DNA of 64,000 nucleotides, from NCBI RefSeq assembly GCF_025854335.1, contig NZ_CP107716.1, positions 2,287,001 through 2,351,000 of the forward strand, given 5' to 3'. Position 1 is the first letter of the stretch, and every line of letters begins with the position of its first letter. The notes under the pieces are model-generated. The model searched no databases. It was given only the letters and a program-made list of their open reading frames with translations, and was not told the origin of the DNA. Below are positions 7,786 to 16,721 of this stretch, in pieces. The DNA is from Pelagibacterium flavum. Its GTDB lineage: Bacteria > Pseudomonadota > Alphaproteobacteria > Rhizobiales > Devosiaceae. The translations under genes and the position numbers were made by a program.

Positions 7786-8931
7786 TCAGCCCAGGGTCGT
7801 CCAGCGGCTGTCGTCCTTTGAGGATTTTACTGCCGCCATGATGAATTCCATGCCCTCGACGCCGTCGTCCAGTGTCGGGAGCAGGCCCTCAAATTCCGCC
7901 CCGTCGCCCCGAATGATGGCGGCGAACTGGCTGTAGAGCGTCGCGAACGCTTCGAGATAGCCTTCGGGGTGGCCCGCCGGGATGCGGACGCCCATGGCGC
8001 CGGCGGCAGAGCCGTCGATGGCGCCGCCACGGGTCAGGAGCTGTTTGGGTTTTCCGAATTCGGTGAACCACATGTAGTTCGGGTTGTCCTGGCGCCACTC
8101 GATGCCTGCCTTTTCACCATAGACGCGAAGCTGGAGACCATTTTCGCAGCCTACGGCAACCTGGGAGGCCCAGAGCATGCCTTTGGCGCCCCCTTCGAAG
8201 CGCAGCATGATGTGGACGTTGTCATCGAGCTGGCGGCCGGGCACAAAGGCGTCGAGATCGGCGGACACTGCTGCGGTTTTCAGGCCGGTGACGTAACGGG
8301 CGAGATTATAGGCATGGGTGCCGATATCGCCGATAGCGCCGCCGGCGCCGGACTTGGACGGATCGGTCCGCCACGCGGCCTGCTTGTTGTCCTCTTCGGG
8401 CGCTACAGCCAGCCAATCCTGCGGGTATTCAACCTGGACCACTCGCAACTTGCCCAGGGCGCCGGATTCGACGAGGGCACGGGCCTGACGGATCAGCGGG
8501 TAGCCGGTGTAATTGTGGGTCAGAAGGAACTTGGCGCCATTCTTCGGCTGGATTTCTTGGAGGGCATAGGCGTCTTCGATTGAAGACGTCAGCGGCTTAT
8601 CGCAGATGACGTGGATGCCGGCTTCAAGAAACGCCTTGGCCGGGGCGAAGTGCATGTGGTTGGGGGTAACGATGGCGACCGCCTCGATGCCATCCTCGCG
8701 GGCGGCTTCGGCGCGGGCCATTTCGGCAAAATCGGTATAGATACGATCTTCCGCCAGACCGAGATTTTTGCCGCTTTCCTTGGCGATTTCAGCGCGCGAC
8801 GATAGGGCACCGGCCACCAGGTGATAGTCACCATCGAGTCGCGAAGCGATACGATGAACATAGCCGATGAAGGCCCCGGTGCCGCCGCCGACCATGCCGA
8901 GGCGGATGGGACGTTTTCCGTTTTCTGCCAT
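7786..8931 (-). CDS. Gfo/Idh/MocA family oxidoreductase (second pair)
   Basis: NAD(P)-dependent dehydrogenase of the Gfo/Idh/MocA family, 381 residues. The N-terminal Rossmann fold shows LGMVGGGTGAFIGYVH (residues about 12-27). EAVAIVTPNHMHF and the sugar-binding VICDKPLTSSIEDA segment, with the family lysine of the CDKP motif, follow. The C-terminal domain carries GGAIGDIGTHAYNLARYV, whose GDIGTHA contains the usual catalytic histidine. It lies 11 bases downstream of a TIM-barrel isomerase-like gene, with AAGGAGA before its ATG. Such pairs commonly oxidise a sugar, inositol or glycoside and then isomerise or cleave the keto product; the exact substrate cannot be read from sequence. Confidence 0.88.
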   Translation of the reverse strand: MAENGKRPIRLGMVGGGTGAFIGYVHRIASRLDGDYHLVAGALSSRAEIAKESGKNLGLAEDRIYTDFAEMARAEAAREDGIEAVAIVTPNHMHFAPAKAFLEAGIHVICDKPLTSSIEDAYALQEIQPKNGAKFLLTHNYTGYPLIRQARALVESGALGKLRVVQVEYPQDWLAVAPEEDNKQAAWRTDPSKSGAGGAIGDIGTHAYNLARYVTGLKTAAVSADLDAFVPGRQLDDNVHIMLRFEGGAKGMLWASQVAVGCENGLQLRVYGEKAGIEWRQDNPNYMWFTEFGKPKQLLTRGGAIDGSAAGAMGVRIPAGHPEGYLEAFATLYSQFAAIIRGDGAEFEGLLPTLDDGVEGMEFIMAAVKSSKDDSRWTTLG

Positions 8932-8942
8932 TGAATTTCTCC

Positions 8943-9998
8943 TTAATCGAGACCGAGCATCTTTCGATTGGCTGCACGATCCGTACCAGCACCGGCGAAA
9001 TCATCGAAGGCCTTTTCGGTGACGCGGATAATGTGGCTGGCGATGAATTCGGCGCCTTCGCGCGCGCCATCCTCGGGGTGCTTGAGGGCGCATTCCCATT
9101 CGAGAACGGCCCAGCCGGCAAAATCATAGGCGGCGAGTTTTGAGAAGATGGCGGCGAAATCGACCTGCCCATCGCCCAGCGAACGGAAGCGCCCTGCCCG
9201 TTCGACCCAGCCCTGGAAGCCGCCATACACGCCCTGTCGGCCGGTCGGGTTGAACTCGGCGTCCTTGACGTGGAACATCTTGATGCGCTCGTGGTAGATG
9301 TCGATGTAATCGAGATAATCGAGCTGCTGGAGCACGAAGTGGCTCGGATCATAGAGCAGATTGGCGCGGGTATGATTGTTCACGCGCTCGAGGAACATCT
9401 CGTAGGAGACGCCGTCATGGAGGTCTTCTCCCGGATGGATCTCATAGCACAGATCGACGCCAGCCTCGTCGAATTTGTCGAGTATCGGCATCCAGCGGCG
9501 GGCCAGTTCGTCAAAAGCCTCTTCCACAAGTCCGGCGGGGCGCTGGGGCCAAGGGTAGATGTAGGGCCAGGCGAGCGCGCCCGAGAAGGTGGCGTGCTCG
9601 GTGATGCCCATATTCTGGGACGCCTTGGCGGCCCAGAGCATTTGCTGCACCGCCCATTGCTGGCGGGCTTTCGGATTGCCCCTGACCTCGGGGGCGGCAA
9701 AGCCATCGAATGCGGTATCGTAGGCGGGATGGACGGCGACCAACTGGCCCTGCAGATGGGTGGACAGTTCGGTGATCTCGACACCATGCTTGGCGGCGGT
9801 GGCTTTAAGCTCGTCGCAGTAATCTTTAGATTCTGCTGCCTTTTTCAGGTCGATGAAGCCTGAGACCCAAGTGGGGATCTGCACACCTTTGTAGCCAAGT
9901 CCCGCGGCCCATTTACAGATGTTGTCGAGCGTATCGAACGGCGCCGCGTCGCCGGCAAACTGGGCGAGAAATATCGCCGGGCCCTTTAAAGTGCGCAT
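8943..9998 (-). CDS. Sugar phosphate isomerase/epimerase-like TIM-barrel protein (second pair)
   Basis: 351-residue xylose-isomerase-like TIM-barrel (AP_endonuc_2) protein, longer than the usual 250-300. Candidate metal ligands lie on barrel strand ends: CYEIHPGED, LLYDPSHFV, IKMFHVKDAEF and AVLEWECAL. This E/D/H/E pattern is typical of divalent-metal isomerases, epimerases and lyases of the fold. It starts at an ATG with GAGGAGGAC upstream and is first gene of a two-gene operon with the Gfo/Idh/MocA enzyme. Its own promoter and LacI-type operator lie directly upstream. Substrate unknown. A role in acting on a 3-keto sugar or glycoside made by the partner dehydrogenase is an inference from family precedent. 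Confidence 0.82.
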   Translation of the reverse strand: MRTLKGPAIFLAQFAGDAAPFDTLDNICKWAAGLGYKGVQIPTWVSGFIDLKKAAESKDYCDELKATAAKHGVEITELSTHLQGQLVAVHPAYDTAFDGFAAPEVRGNPKARQQWAVQQMLWAAKASQNMGITEHATFSGALAWPYIYPWPQRPAGLVEEAFDELARRWMPILDKFDEAGVDLCYEIHPGEDLHDGVSYEMFLERVNNHTRANLLYDPSHFVLQQLDYLDYIDIYHERIKMFHVKDAEFNPTGRQGVYGGFQGWVERAGRFRSLGDGQVDFAAIFSKLAAYDFAGWAVLEWECALKHPEDGAREGAEFIASHIIRVTEKAFDDFAGAGTDRAANRKMLGLD

Positions 9999-10037
9999 GA
10001 AATGTCCTCCTCGGTTGCGGCGGCTTTGCCGCCTTTT

Positions 10038-10053
10038 GACGTACGTGCGTCAG
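10038..10053. promoter_or_regulatory. Near-perfect 16-bp palindrome, possible operator
   Basis: TGACGTACGTGCGTCA differs from its own reverse complement at only one symmetric position pair. It sits between the LacI-like operator and the start codon of the isomerase gene ending at 8943. It could be a second regulator site. The symmetry is seen; the function is unproven. Confidence 0.35.
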
Positions 10054-10054
10054 G

Positions 10055-10068
10055 TGAAAACGTTTACA
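10055..10068. promoter_or_regulatory. LacI-type operator TGAAAACGTTTACA
   Basis: 14-base, near-perfect palindrome around a central CG (AACGTT core), the hallmark of LacI/GalR-family operators. It abuts the -10 element of the predicted promoter at 10068-10095 and would cover the transcription start, so a repressing role fits. No LacI-family gene is present in this window. Confidence 0.65.
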
Positions 10069-10095
10069 CGATAAATGCCTTGCTCTGACAGTCAA
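10068..10095 (-). promoter_or_regulatory. Sigma70-type promoter for the second isomerase/oxidoreductase pair
   Basis: Read on the minus strand: TTGACT (10095-10090), a 16-base spacer, TATCGT (10073-10068). Transcription would start near 10061, inside the LacI-type operator, about 60 bases before the ATG at 9998. Confidence 0.6.
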
Positions 10096-10116
10096 GCGAG
10101 GCAAGGCACAGCGCTC

Positions 10117-10157
10117 AATAAAAATCGCGGCGCACGGTCCCCCAACCATGCGCCGCG
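10117..10157 (-). terminator. Rho-independent terminator of the sugar ABC operon
   Basis: Perfect 9-bp stem CGCGGCGCA / TGCGCCGCG with a 14-base loop. On the minus strand it is followed by ATTTTTATT. It ends the operon whose last gene stops at 10216, separating it from the next promoter. Confidence 0.85.
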
Positions 10158-10215
10158 ACCGGGGGGAGCCCGATAATCTGTGGCGCCTCAAGGCGTAGGC
10201 GTTCCGTCCTGCCCG

Positions 10216-11352
10216 TCAGACCAGTAGCGCCTGCGCCTCGACGGGGCCGAGGGCGTCGGGGCGCTCGCAGGTGGTGGTCAGCGTTACAGCCTGGCCGATC
10301 TCGCCCGATCTGAGGATCGAAGTCATGACATCGACGCCATGCAGCGTGGTTTCGAGCGAGCAGCGCGGTTTGCGGCCCGCGTCGATAGCCAGCATCATGT
10401 CGGCCAGACCTGCTGTACGGTAGTTGGCGAAGGGCGGACCGTTCGGGCGTTCCCAATTGGCCACGCCCAGAGGATGTTTCCAGGGTTTGACCACTTCACG
10501 CACGCCCTCGCGGCGGGCAAGCGTGAGGTCACCGCCAAAGAAATTGGGGTCGGGCACATAGAGCGAGCCGTCGGTGCCGTAGATTTCCATGTTGGAGTGC
10601 TGGTGCGCTTCGACGTCCCAGGACGCCCCAAGCGTTACAAGCGCGCCATTGTGGAATTCGAGCACCGCGTGAATGGTCGTCGGCGTTTCGACGGTGACAT
10701 ACTGTCCCCTGCGTGGCTCGCTGGTGATCTCCCGACGCTCGCGGGGCGTGGACGAAAAGGCCGTCACCCGTCTGACCGGACCAATAAGGTTGATGAGATT
10801 GGCGACGTAGTAAGGACCGATGTCGAGGATCGGCCCGGCACCCGGCTTGAAGAAGAAGTCCGGATTGGGGTGCCAGTGCTCAAGGCCGAAGCTCATGACG
10901 TGGCATGTACCCGACGTCACACGGCCGATGGCGCCCTCGTCGATCAGCGCGCGGGCCTGCTGATGGGCCCCGCCGAGAAAAGTATCAGGAGCGCAGCCAA
11001 TCTGCTTTCCAGCCTCGTTTGCCGCCTTCCGCAAGTCCTCACCCTCCTCAAGCGTGAGGACGAGAGGCTTTTCGGAATAGGCATGTTTGCCGGCCGATAC
11101 GATCTCTTTGGATGTGCGGTAGTGCACATCGGGAATCGTCAGGTTGACGATCACGTCGAGTTCGGAATTGGCCAGAAGCTGGTCAGGGGTCTGGGCCGCG
11201 ACGTTGAATTCGTCGGCCCGCGCCTTTGCGGCCTCGGGAACGATGTCTGCAACCGCCCTCACCTCAATGCCCTTGAACAGCGGCGCGAGCTTGAGATAGG
11301 CCGCTGATATATTGCCGGCACCCAGAATGCCGACGCCGTATGTTTTGCTCAT
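10216..11352 (-). CDS. Gfo/Idh/MocA family oxidoreductase (first pair)
   Basis: 378-residue NAD(P)-dependent dehydrogenase. Rossmann motif YGVGILGAGNISAAY at residues 5-19, AVADIVPEAA after the second strand, VIVNLTIPDVHY, and the CDKP-equivalent motif here as YSEKPLVL, keeping the catalytic lysine. C-terminal domain has GPILDIGPYYVANLINLIGP, in which the usual catalytic His region is DIGPYY: the histidine found as D-x-G-x-H in many relatives is Tyr here. It is last gene of the sugar ABC operon, 9 bases after the isomerase-like gene, and followed by a terminator. Likely oxidises the imported sugar or glycoside; substrate unknown. Confidence 0.87.
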   Translation of the reverse strand: MSKTYGVGILGAGNISAAYLKLAPLFKGIEVRAVADIVPEAAKARADEFNVAAQTPDQLLANSELDVIVNLTIPDVHYRTSKEIVSAGKHAYSEKPLVLTLEEGEDLRKAANEAGKQIGCAPDTFLGGAHQQARALIDEGAIGRVTSGTCHVMSFGLEHWHPNPDFFFKPGAGPILDIGPYYVANLINLIGPVRRVTAFSSTPRERREITSEPRRGQYVTVETPTTIHAVLEFHNGALVTLGASWDVEAHQHSNMEIYGTDGSLYVPDPNFFGGDLTLARREGVREVVKPWKHPLGVANWERPNGPPFANYRTAGLADMMLAIDAGRKPRCSLETTLHGVDVMTSILRSGEIGQAVTLTTTCERPDALGPVEAQALLV

Positions 11353-11361
11353 TTGATGGTC

Positions 11362-12108
11362 CTAGAGAGCTTTTGCCGTTGCGATGGATCGCGCGGCAAA
11401 GCGTTCGAGATCATTGGGATTGTCGTGTTCCATGACGAAATATTTCGCCTTAGTCTTGGCTTTCAAATCAGCGAACAAATCCTTCCACGGCACGACGCCG
11501 TGGCCGAGATCGGCCCAGCCGTCCTCGTCGGCGGCCTCACCCTCGGGAGCAATGTCCTTTAAGTGAACGGCGACGATGCGATCGGCGTATTTGTCGATCC
11601 AGCGCTTGGGATCATCCTCTCCGCGCACCACCCAGGCGACGTCCATTTCCCAATCGAGTTCCGGCGCTTCGCTGAGCAGGACCTCCATAGGCGTACGACC
11701 ACTGTCGAGCGGCCAAAATTCGAAATGGTGATTGTGCCAGCCGAAACCGAAGCCCTGGTCGCGGTAGTATTTGGCCAGTTCGCCGAGTTCGCGAGCCAGT
11801 TCGGTCCATTTGGCGTCGGACTGCTTCCAGTATTCCTGGCCGATGAACGGGCAAAAGATCGTCTGCAAGCCAAGCGTGCGGGCCAACTCGGTGGCTTTCG
11901 GTTTATCGCGGAGCTGGTCGAGCCCGATATGGCCGGTGGGCATGGTCAAACCGCTGGCATCAAGGTCGCGTCGTAAACCGACCGGATCGGTATAGAGCGC
12001 TCCGAAACCTTCGACGCTGGCGTAGCCGAGTCGCGAAAGCAGGGCGAACACGTCGCTGAAGGGCGGGAAATTGCGGGCGCTGTAGAGCTGAAACGAAAAA
12101 TCGGTCAC
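11362..12108 (-). CDS. Sugar phosphate isomerase/epimerase-like TIM-barrel protein (first pair)
   Basis: 248-residue xylose-isomerase-like TIM barrel, the size of hydroxypyruvate isomerase or IolE/IolH-like enzymes. Metal-binding strand ends are visible: GWHNHHFEFWPL, DWEMDVAWVVRG, AVHLKDIAPEG and FVMEHDNPND, giving candidate His/Glu/Asp ligands. The GTG start at 12108 has AGGGAG at the right distance. It lies in the sugar ABC operon between the ATPase (10 bases upstream) and the Gfo/Idh/MocA gene (9 bases downstream), so it most likely acts on the transported substrate or its oxidised form. Reaction unknown. Confidence 0.83.
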   Translation of the reverse strand: MTDFSFQLYSARNFPPFSDVFALLSRLGYASVEGFGALYTDPVGLRRDLDASGLTMPTGHIGLDQLRDKPKATELARTLGLQTIFCPFIGQEYWKQSDAKWTELARELGELAKYYRDQGFGFGWHNHHFEFWPLDSGRTPMEVLLSEAPELDWEMDVAWVVRGEDDPKRWIDKYADRIVAVHLKDIAPEGEAADEDGWADLGHGVVPWKDLFADLKAKTKAKYFVMEHDNPNDLERFAARSIATAKAL

Positions 12109-12118
12109 TTGATACTCC

Positions 12119-13206
<1,088 letters not shown>

Positions 13207-13210
<4 letters not shown>

Positions 13211-14151
13211 CCTTTCACCGCACCAGCGGCAACGCCTCGCACGAACAATCTGCCGGAGACGAAATAGACGATCAGCGGCACCAGGCCCGTAAGCATAGTG
13301 GCCGCCATGTTGACGTTATACTCAGGGCTGCCCTGCGCTGAATTGACGATATTGTTGAGCTGCACCGTCATCGGATAATTCTGCGTTCCCGCAAAGACGA
13401 CGCCGAACAGGAAGTCGTTCCAGATGCCGGTCACCTGCAGGATCAGGGCCACAACGATGATGGGAAGGCTCATGGGCAGCATGATCTCGAAAAATATCCG
13501 CCAGAACCCTGCGCCATCCACGCGGGCTGCCTTGAACAACTCCACGGGAAGCGAGGCGAAATAGTTGCGGAACAGCAGGGTCAGGATGGGCATGCCGAAG
13601 ATGGTATGAACCATGATGACCGCCGGGATGGTGCCGAAGATGCCGAGGTCACGGGTTATCATCACCAGTGGATAGAGCATCACCTGATAGGGGATGAATG
13701 ATCCGAAGATGAGGATGGCAAAGAAGACTTCAGACCCTCTGAACTTCCAGTTGACCAGAGCATAGCCGTTGACCGCGGCAATCGAGGTCGAAACGATAAC
13801 GCTCGGGACGAGGATTTTCACCGAGTTCCAGAACCCCGGGCTCAGGCCCTGACAGGTCAGGCCCGTGCACGCGCTGGTCCAGGCCTTCACCCAGCCTTCA
13901 GCCGAAAATTCACGCGGCGGCGCGAAAATGTTGCCAAAGCGGATCTCGGGCATGGTCTTGAACGAGGTCATGACCATGACGTAGAGCGGAAACAGGTAGT
14001 AGAGGCACGCCACGAACAGGATCGAATACATGACGATCCGGCGCGGGGTGAAAAAGGGCTTGGGGCGCGGACCGTGCGGTTCGGACAATGCGAGGTCCTT
14101 TTTGACCGCGTCGGTTGCGACCGTGCCGGAAATTGCTGCCGGATTGCTCAT
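13207..14151 (-). CDS. Carbohydrate ABC transporter permease (MalG type)
   Basis: 314-residue inner-membrane permease of the CUT1 family, the MalG/UgpE-like partner. Six hydrophobic segments follow a polar N-terminal extension of about 35 residues. The EAA-loop signature lies near residues 216-235 (PVELFKAARVDGAGFWRIFF...P), where the coupling helix contacts the ATPase. The C-terminus ends in SGRLFVRGVAAGAVKG, typical of MalG-type proteins. Start overlaps the preceding permease's stop (ATGA at 14148-14151), and its stop overlaps the ATPase start. Confidence 0.92.
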
Positions 14152-15083
14152 GACTTTTTGCCCCCGCCGAATTCGAGATAAGCCCAGGGAATGATGATGA
14201 TCATGACCGTCAGAAGCATCATGGTGGAGGCGGCCAGCCCCTGCCCGATATTGCCGGCGGTGAACATGTAATCGTAAACGTATTTGGCCGGTACTTCAGA
14301 GGCGATGCCGGGGCCGCCCCTGGTCAACGCAACCACAAGGTCGTAAAGCCGCACAATTCCCGAACCGACAATCACAACAGCGGTAACGAGAACCCCCCGC
14401 ATCATCGGCAGAACGATGAAGAGATATGTTCTCCACGTCGGTATGCCATCGATCCGTGAGGCCTTCCATATCTCCTCGTCAATGCCACGCAGACCCGCCA
14501 GCATGAGCACCATAACGAATCCGGTTCCCTGCCAAAGTCCGGCGATCAGGAGCGCATAGATCACCATGTCGGACTGGGCGATCCAGTCGAACCGGAAACT
14601 CTCCCAGCCCAGGTTGCGCATAGTCCCCTGCAGGCCGAGCGTAGGGTTCATGATCCACTGCCAGACCAGACCCGTTACGATAAACGAGAGAGCAAAGGGG
14701 TAGAGCATGATCGTGCGGAAAGCGCTCTCAAACCGGATTTTCTGATCCATGAGAACGGCGAGCACGAAGCCGATCACCATAGTGAAGACCAGCGAAAAAC
14801 AGCCGAAAATGAAGAGGTTTCGGATGGAGATGTTCCACCGGGACGAAGCGAAGAGACGCTGGTACTGTTCAAGCCCAACGAAAGTGTTGTTGGGCAACAA
14901 GCGAGATCCGGTGAAGGAGTACCATATCGTCCAACCGGTGCAGCCGACAAAAACCACCAGAACAGTAACGACCATCGGCGTTGCCGCGAATTTTGCAGCG
15001 AGATTTCTTGTAAAGAGCTGCTTGAAATAGCGTGCAAAAGCCGACCCAGACTGTGAGCTGGCGGCGTGCGAAACGTGAGCCAA
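14148..15083 (-). CDS. Carbohydrate ABC transporter permease (MalF type)
   Basis: 311-residue CUT1 permease, the MalF/UgpA-like partner. First membrane segment at about 37-60, then a periplasmic loop with RLLPNNTFVGLEQYQRLF, typical of MalF-type proteins, and five further segments. The EAA loop is seen as RGIDEEIWKASRIDGIPTW (about residues 196-214). The start is TTG at 15083 with a strong GGAGGG site 6 bases upstream; no ATG is better placed. It follows the binding-protein gene with a hairpin between them and overlaps the next permease. Confidence 0.9.
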   Translation of the reverse strand: MAHVSHAASSQSGSAFARYFKQLFTRNLAAKFAATPMVVTVLVVFVGCTGWTIWYSFTGSRLLPNNTFVGLEQYQRLFASSRWNISIRNLFIFGCFSLVFTMVIGFVLAVLMDQKIRFESAFRTIMLYPFALSFIVTGLVWQWIMNPTLGLQGTMRNLGWESFRFDWIAQSDMVIYALLIAGLWQGTGFVMVLMLAGLRGIDEEIWKASRIDGIPTWRTYLFIVLPMMRGVLVTAVVIVGSGIVRLYDLVVALTRGGPGIASEVPAKYVYDYMFTAGNIGQGLAASTMMLLTVMIIIIPWAYLEFGGGKKS

Positions 15084-15109
15084 TTTAGTCCCTCCAATAT
15101 GGGGGAACA

Positions 15110-15138
15110 GCGGCCAGCCTGCTTTATGGGCCGGCCGC
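15110..15138 (-). other. Intercistronic stem-loop after the sugar-binding protein gene
   Basis: 10-bp stem GCGGCCAGCC / GGCCGGCCGC with one mismatched or wobble pair and a 9-base loop, in the 78-base gap between binding protein and first permease. No T-run. It probably stabilises or attenuates so that the binding protein is made in excess. Confidence 0.5.
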
Positions 15139-15161
15139 GTTCAAGTCATCCAGGCAAACGC

Positions 15162-16403
15162 TTAGTCAGCGTTCTCGATGAGGGTAGCGTACCGCTCGAT
15201 GTAGTCATCGACTGTGATCGAGTCGTTATCGATGAACTCTCTGGTCAGATCATCGAGCTGCTGCTGAGTGTCGCTGGTCAGCGTGGACTCACCGGCGGGG
15301 AGCAAGCCGTTGCCGAGCAGGCCAAGGGCCTTCTGCATGCACGGGTTTGCTTGCTCGAGATCAATGTCGGTACGGATCGGCATCGATCCCTTCTTGAGGT
15401 TAAAGGCAAGCTGACCTTCCGGCGAAATCAGAATGCGTGCCAGCTGGGTTTGTGCCTCGAGAACCTCCGGATCAGTGCCTTCCGGCAACACAGGGAAGAA
15501 GAAGGAGTCACCGCCACCCGAAAGCTGGTCATTCAGACCAAGGGCAGGAACGCATTCGTAGTCTTCTCCGGGAACACCACCGGCAACCTGAAGATCGCCC
15601 TGGAGCCAGTCGCCATGGATGTTGCCAGCAGCTTCACCGGCAAGAATCTGATTGCCTACGTCACCAAAGCTCGGGACCATCATTTCGGGCGAAATCACGC
15701 TGCGCAGATCATCGAGGGCTTCGGCCACTTCCCGGAATTCAGGGCTCCGCACCGCGTCGCCGCTCTTGTCGCGGTTAACGGCGAGAACCAGATCGGTGCC
15801 GCCGATGCCTGCCAGAAGCACGCCCGGAACGCCGTTGATCGGCCAACCTGAAGCAAGGCCGAAAGGCAGGATGCCGGCCTCCTGGAGCGCGGGCCAGCTT
15901 TCTACATATTCGTGCCAATTGGTTGGAACAGGCTGCCCGATTTCCTCATAGGCCGCCGTCGACAGCCACAGCCAATCCCACGAGTGGATATTGATGGGGA
16001 AGCAGTAGATGCGCCCCTCATAAGTGCAGGGCTCAAGCAGGGATTCATCGACGTAGAAATCGCGAATATTCATTTCTTCGGCGATGTCGGTCAGGTCGCG
16101 CATAAGGCCCGCCTGGATGAGTTCCTCGGCATCACGGCCGGTGTTCATCTGGGTTGCCCCCATCGGATCACCGCCGATGATGCGGCTAATGATGACGGGG
16201 TTTGCGCCTGTGCCCGAACCGCCAAGGGCGCTGTCGACCCAAGTATGGCCGGTTTCTTCTTCAAAAATGCGTGCGAATTCAGCGATCGATGCCGCCTCGC
16301 CGGCCGAGGTCCACCAGTGCGTGACTTCAAGCTCAGCCGCGGACACCGCAGTCGTCGACATCAAGGCGACCGCAATGGATGCAGCCACTGTGAATTTCTT
16401 CAT
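15162..16403 (-). CDS. Sugar ABC transporter substrate-binding protein
   Basis: Periplasmic binding protein of the extracellular solute-binding family 1 (CUT1), 413 residues, first gene of the sugar operon. Signal peptide MKKFTVAASIAVALMSTTAVSA-AE. The mature start LEVTHWWTSAGEAASIAEF is the classic family opening. Further on, NIHSWDWLWLSTAAYEEIG and HGDWLQGDLQ contain the aromatic residues that usually stack on sugar rings. The ATG at 16403 has GGAGGA upstream; the longer ORF reaching 16430 lacks one. The close fit to oligosaccharide or glycoside binders suggests a neutral sugar, not an amino sugar, but the ligand is unknown. Its promoter carries three LacI-type operators. Confidence 0.93.
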   Translation of the reverse strand: MKKFTVAASIAVALMSTTAVSAAELEVTHWWTSAGEAASIAEFARIFEEETGHTWVDSALGGSGTGANPVIISRIIGGDPMGATQMNTGRDAEELIQAGLMRDLTDIAEEMNIRDFYVDESLLEPCTYEGRIYCFPINIHSWDWLWLSTAAYEEIGQPVPTNWHEYVESWPALQEAGILPFGLASGWPINGVPGVLLAGIGGTDLVLAVNRDKSGDAVRSPEFREVAEALDDLRSVISPEMMVPSFGDVGNQILAGEAAGNIHGDWLQGDLQVAGGVPGEDYECVPALGLNDQLSGGGDSFFFPVLPEGTDPEVLEAQTQLARILISPEGQLAFNLKKGSMPIRTDIDLEQANPCMQKALGLLGNGLLPAGESTLTSDTQQQLDDLTREFIDNDSITVDDYIERYATLIENAD

Positions 16404-16505
16404 CGGATAATCCTCCCAGGGTTTCCTCAAGACGGCATGTTGGCCGCCCCTCCTCCATCAACCGTACCGCGGCTCCTCAACACGCGGGTCTCCTCGACAC
16501 GGAGA

Positions 16506-16519
16506 TGTAATCGATTACA
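16506..16519. promoter_or_regulatory. LacI-type operator 1, TGTAATCGATTACA
   Basis: Perfect 14-bp palindrome with central CG, one of three copies upstream of the sugar-binding protein gene. It lies about 31-44 bases downstream of the predicted transcription start, a position suited to repression or DNA looping with the other copies. Confidence 0.75.
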
Positions 16520-16539
16520 CGTGTGCAAGTCGCACTCGC

Positions 16540-16553
16540 TGCAATCGATTACA
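16540..16553. promoter_or_regulatory. LacI-type operator 2, TGCAATCGATTACA
   Basis: One mismatch from operator 1 and 34 bases from it centre to centre. It sits immediately downstream of the -10 element and covers the predicted transcription start. Confidence 0.75.
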
Positions 16554-16556
16554 AGC

Positions 16557-16585
16557 ATCACATGCCAAAATGTAATCGATGTCAA
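16557..16585 (-). promoter_or_regulatory. Sigma70-type promoter of the sugar ABC operon
   Basis: Read on the minus strand: perfect -35 TTGACA (16585-16580), 17-base spacer, -10 TGTGAT (16562-16557). Flanked and overlapped by the operators, leaving a leader of about 145 bases before the ATG at 16403. Confidence 0.65.
16571..16584. promoter_or_regulatory. LacI-type operator 3, TGTAATCGATGTCA
   Basis: Third, slightly weaker copy of the palindrome, 31 bases from operator 2 centre to centre. It overlaps the -35 hexamer, so binding would block RNA polymerase. Confidence 0.7.
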
Positions 16586-16665
16586 GAGGAGGTAATACCA
16601 AAGTCGAATATGTGGATAAGCGCCTCTGCCAAATGCGGTCGACGCGATTTTCCACCGCCCAACGC

Positions 16666-16697
16666 AAAAAAGGCAGCCGCCGTAGCGACTGCCTTTT
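16666..16697 (-). terminator. Rho-independent terminator of rhlE
   Basis: Stem AAAAGGCAG / CTGCCTTTT with a GC-rich loop. On the minus strand it ends in a T-run, 25 bases after the rhlE stop. Confidence 0.85.
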
Positions 16698-16721
16698 CAT
16701 CATTTGCCGTGATTGTCGTAC

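Noticed and set aside
10339..11307. 322-codon plus-strand frame
   Set aside because: Complement of the first Gfo/Idh/MocA gene.
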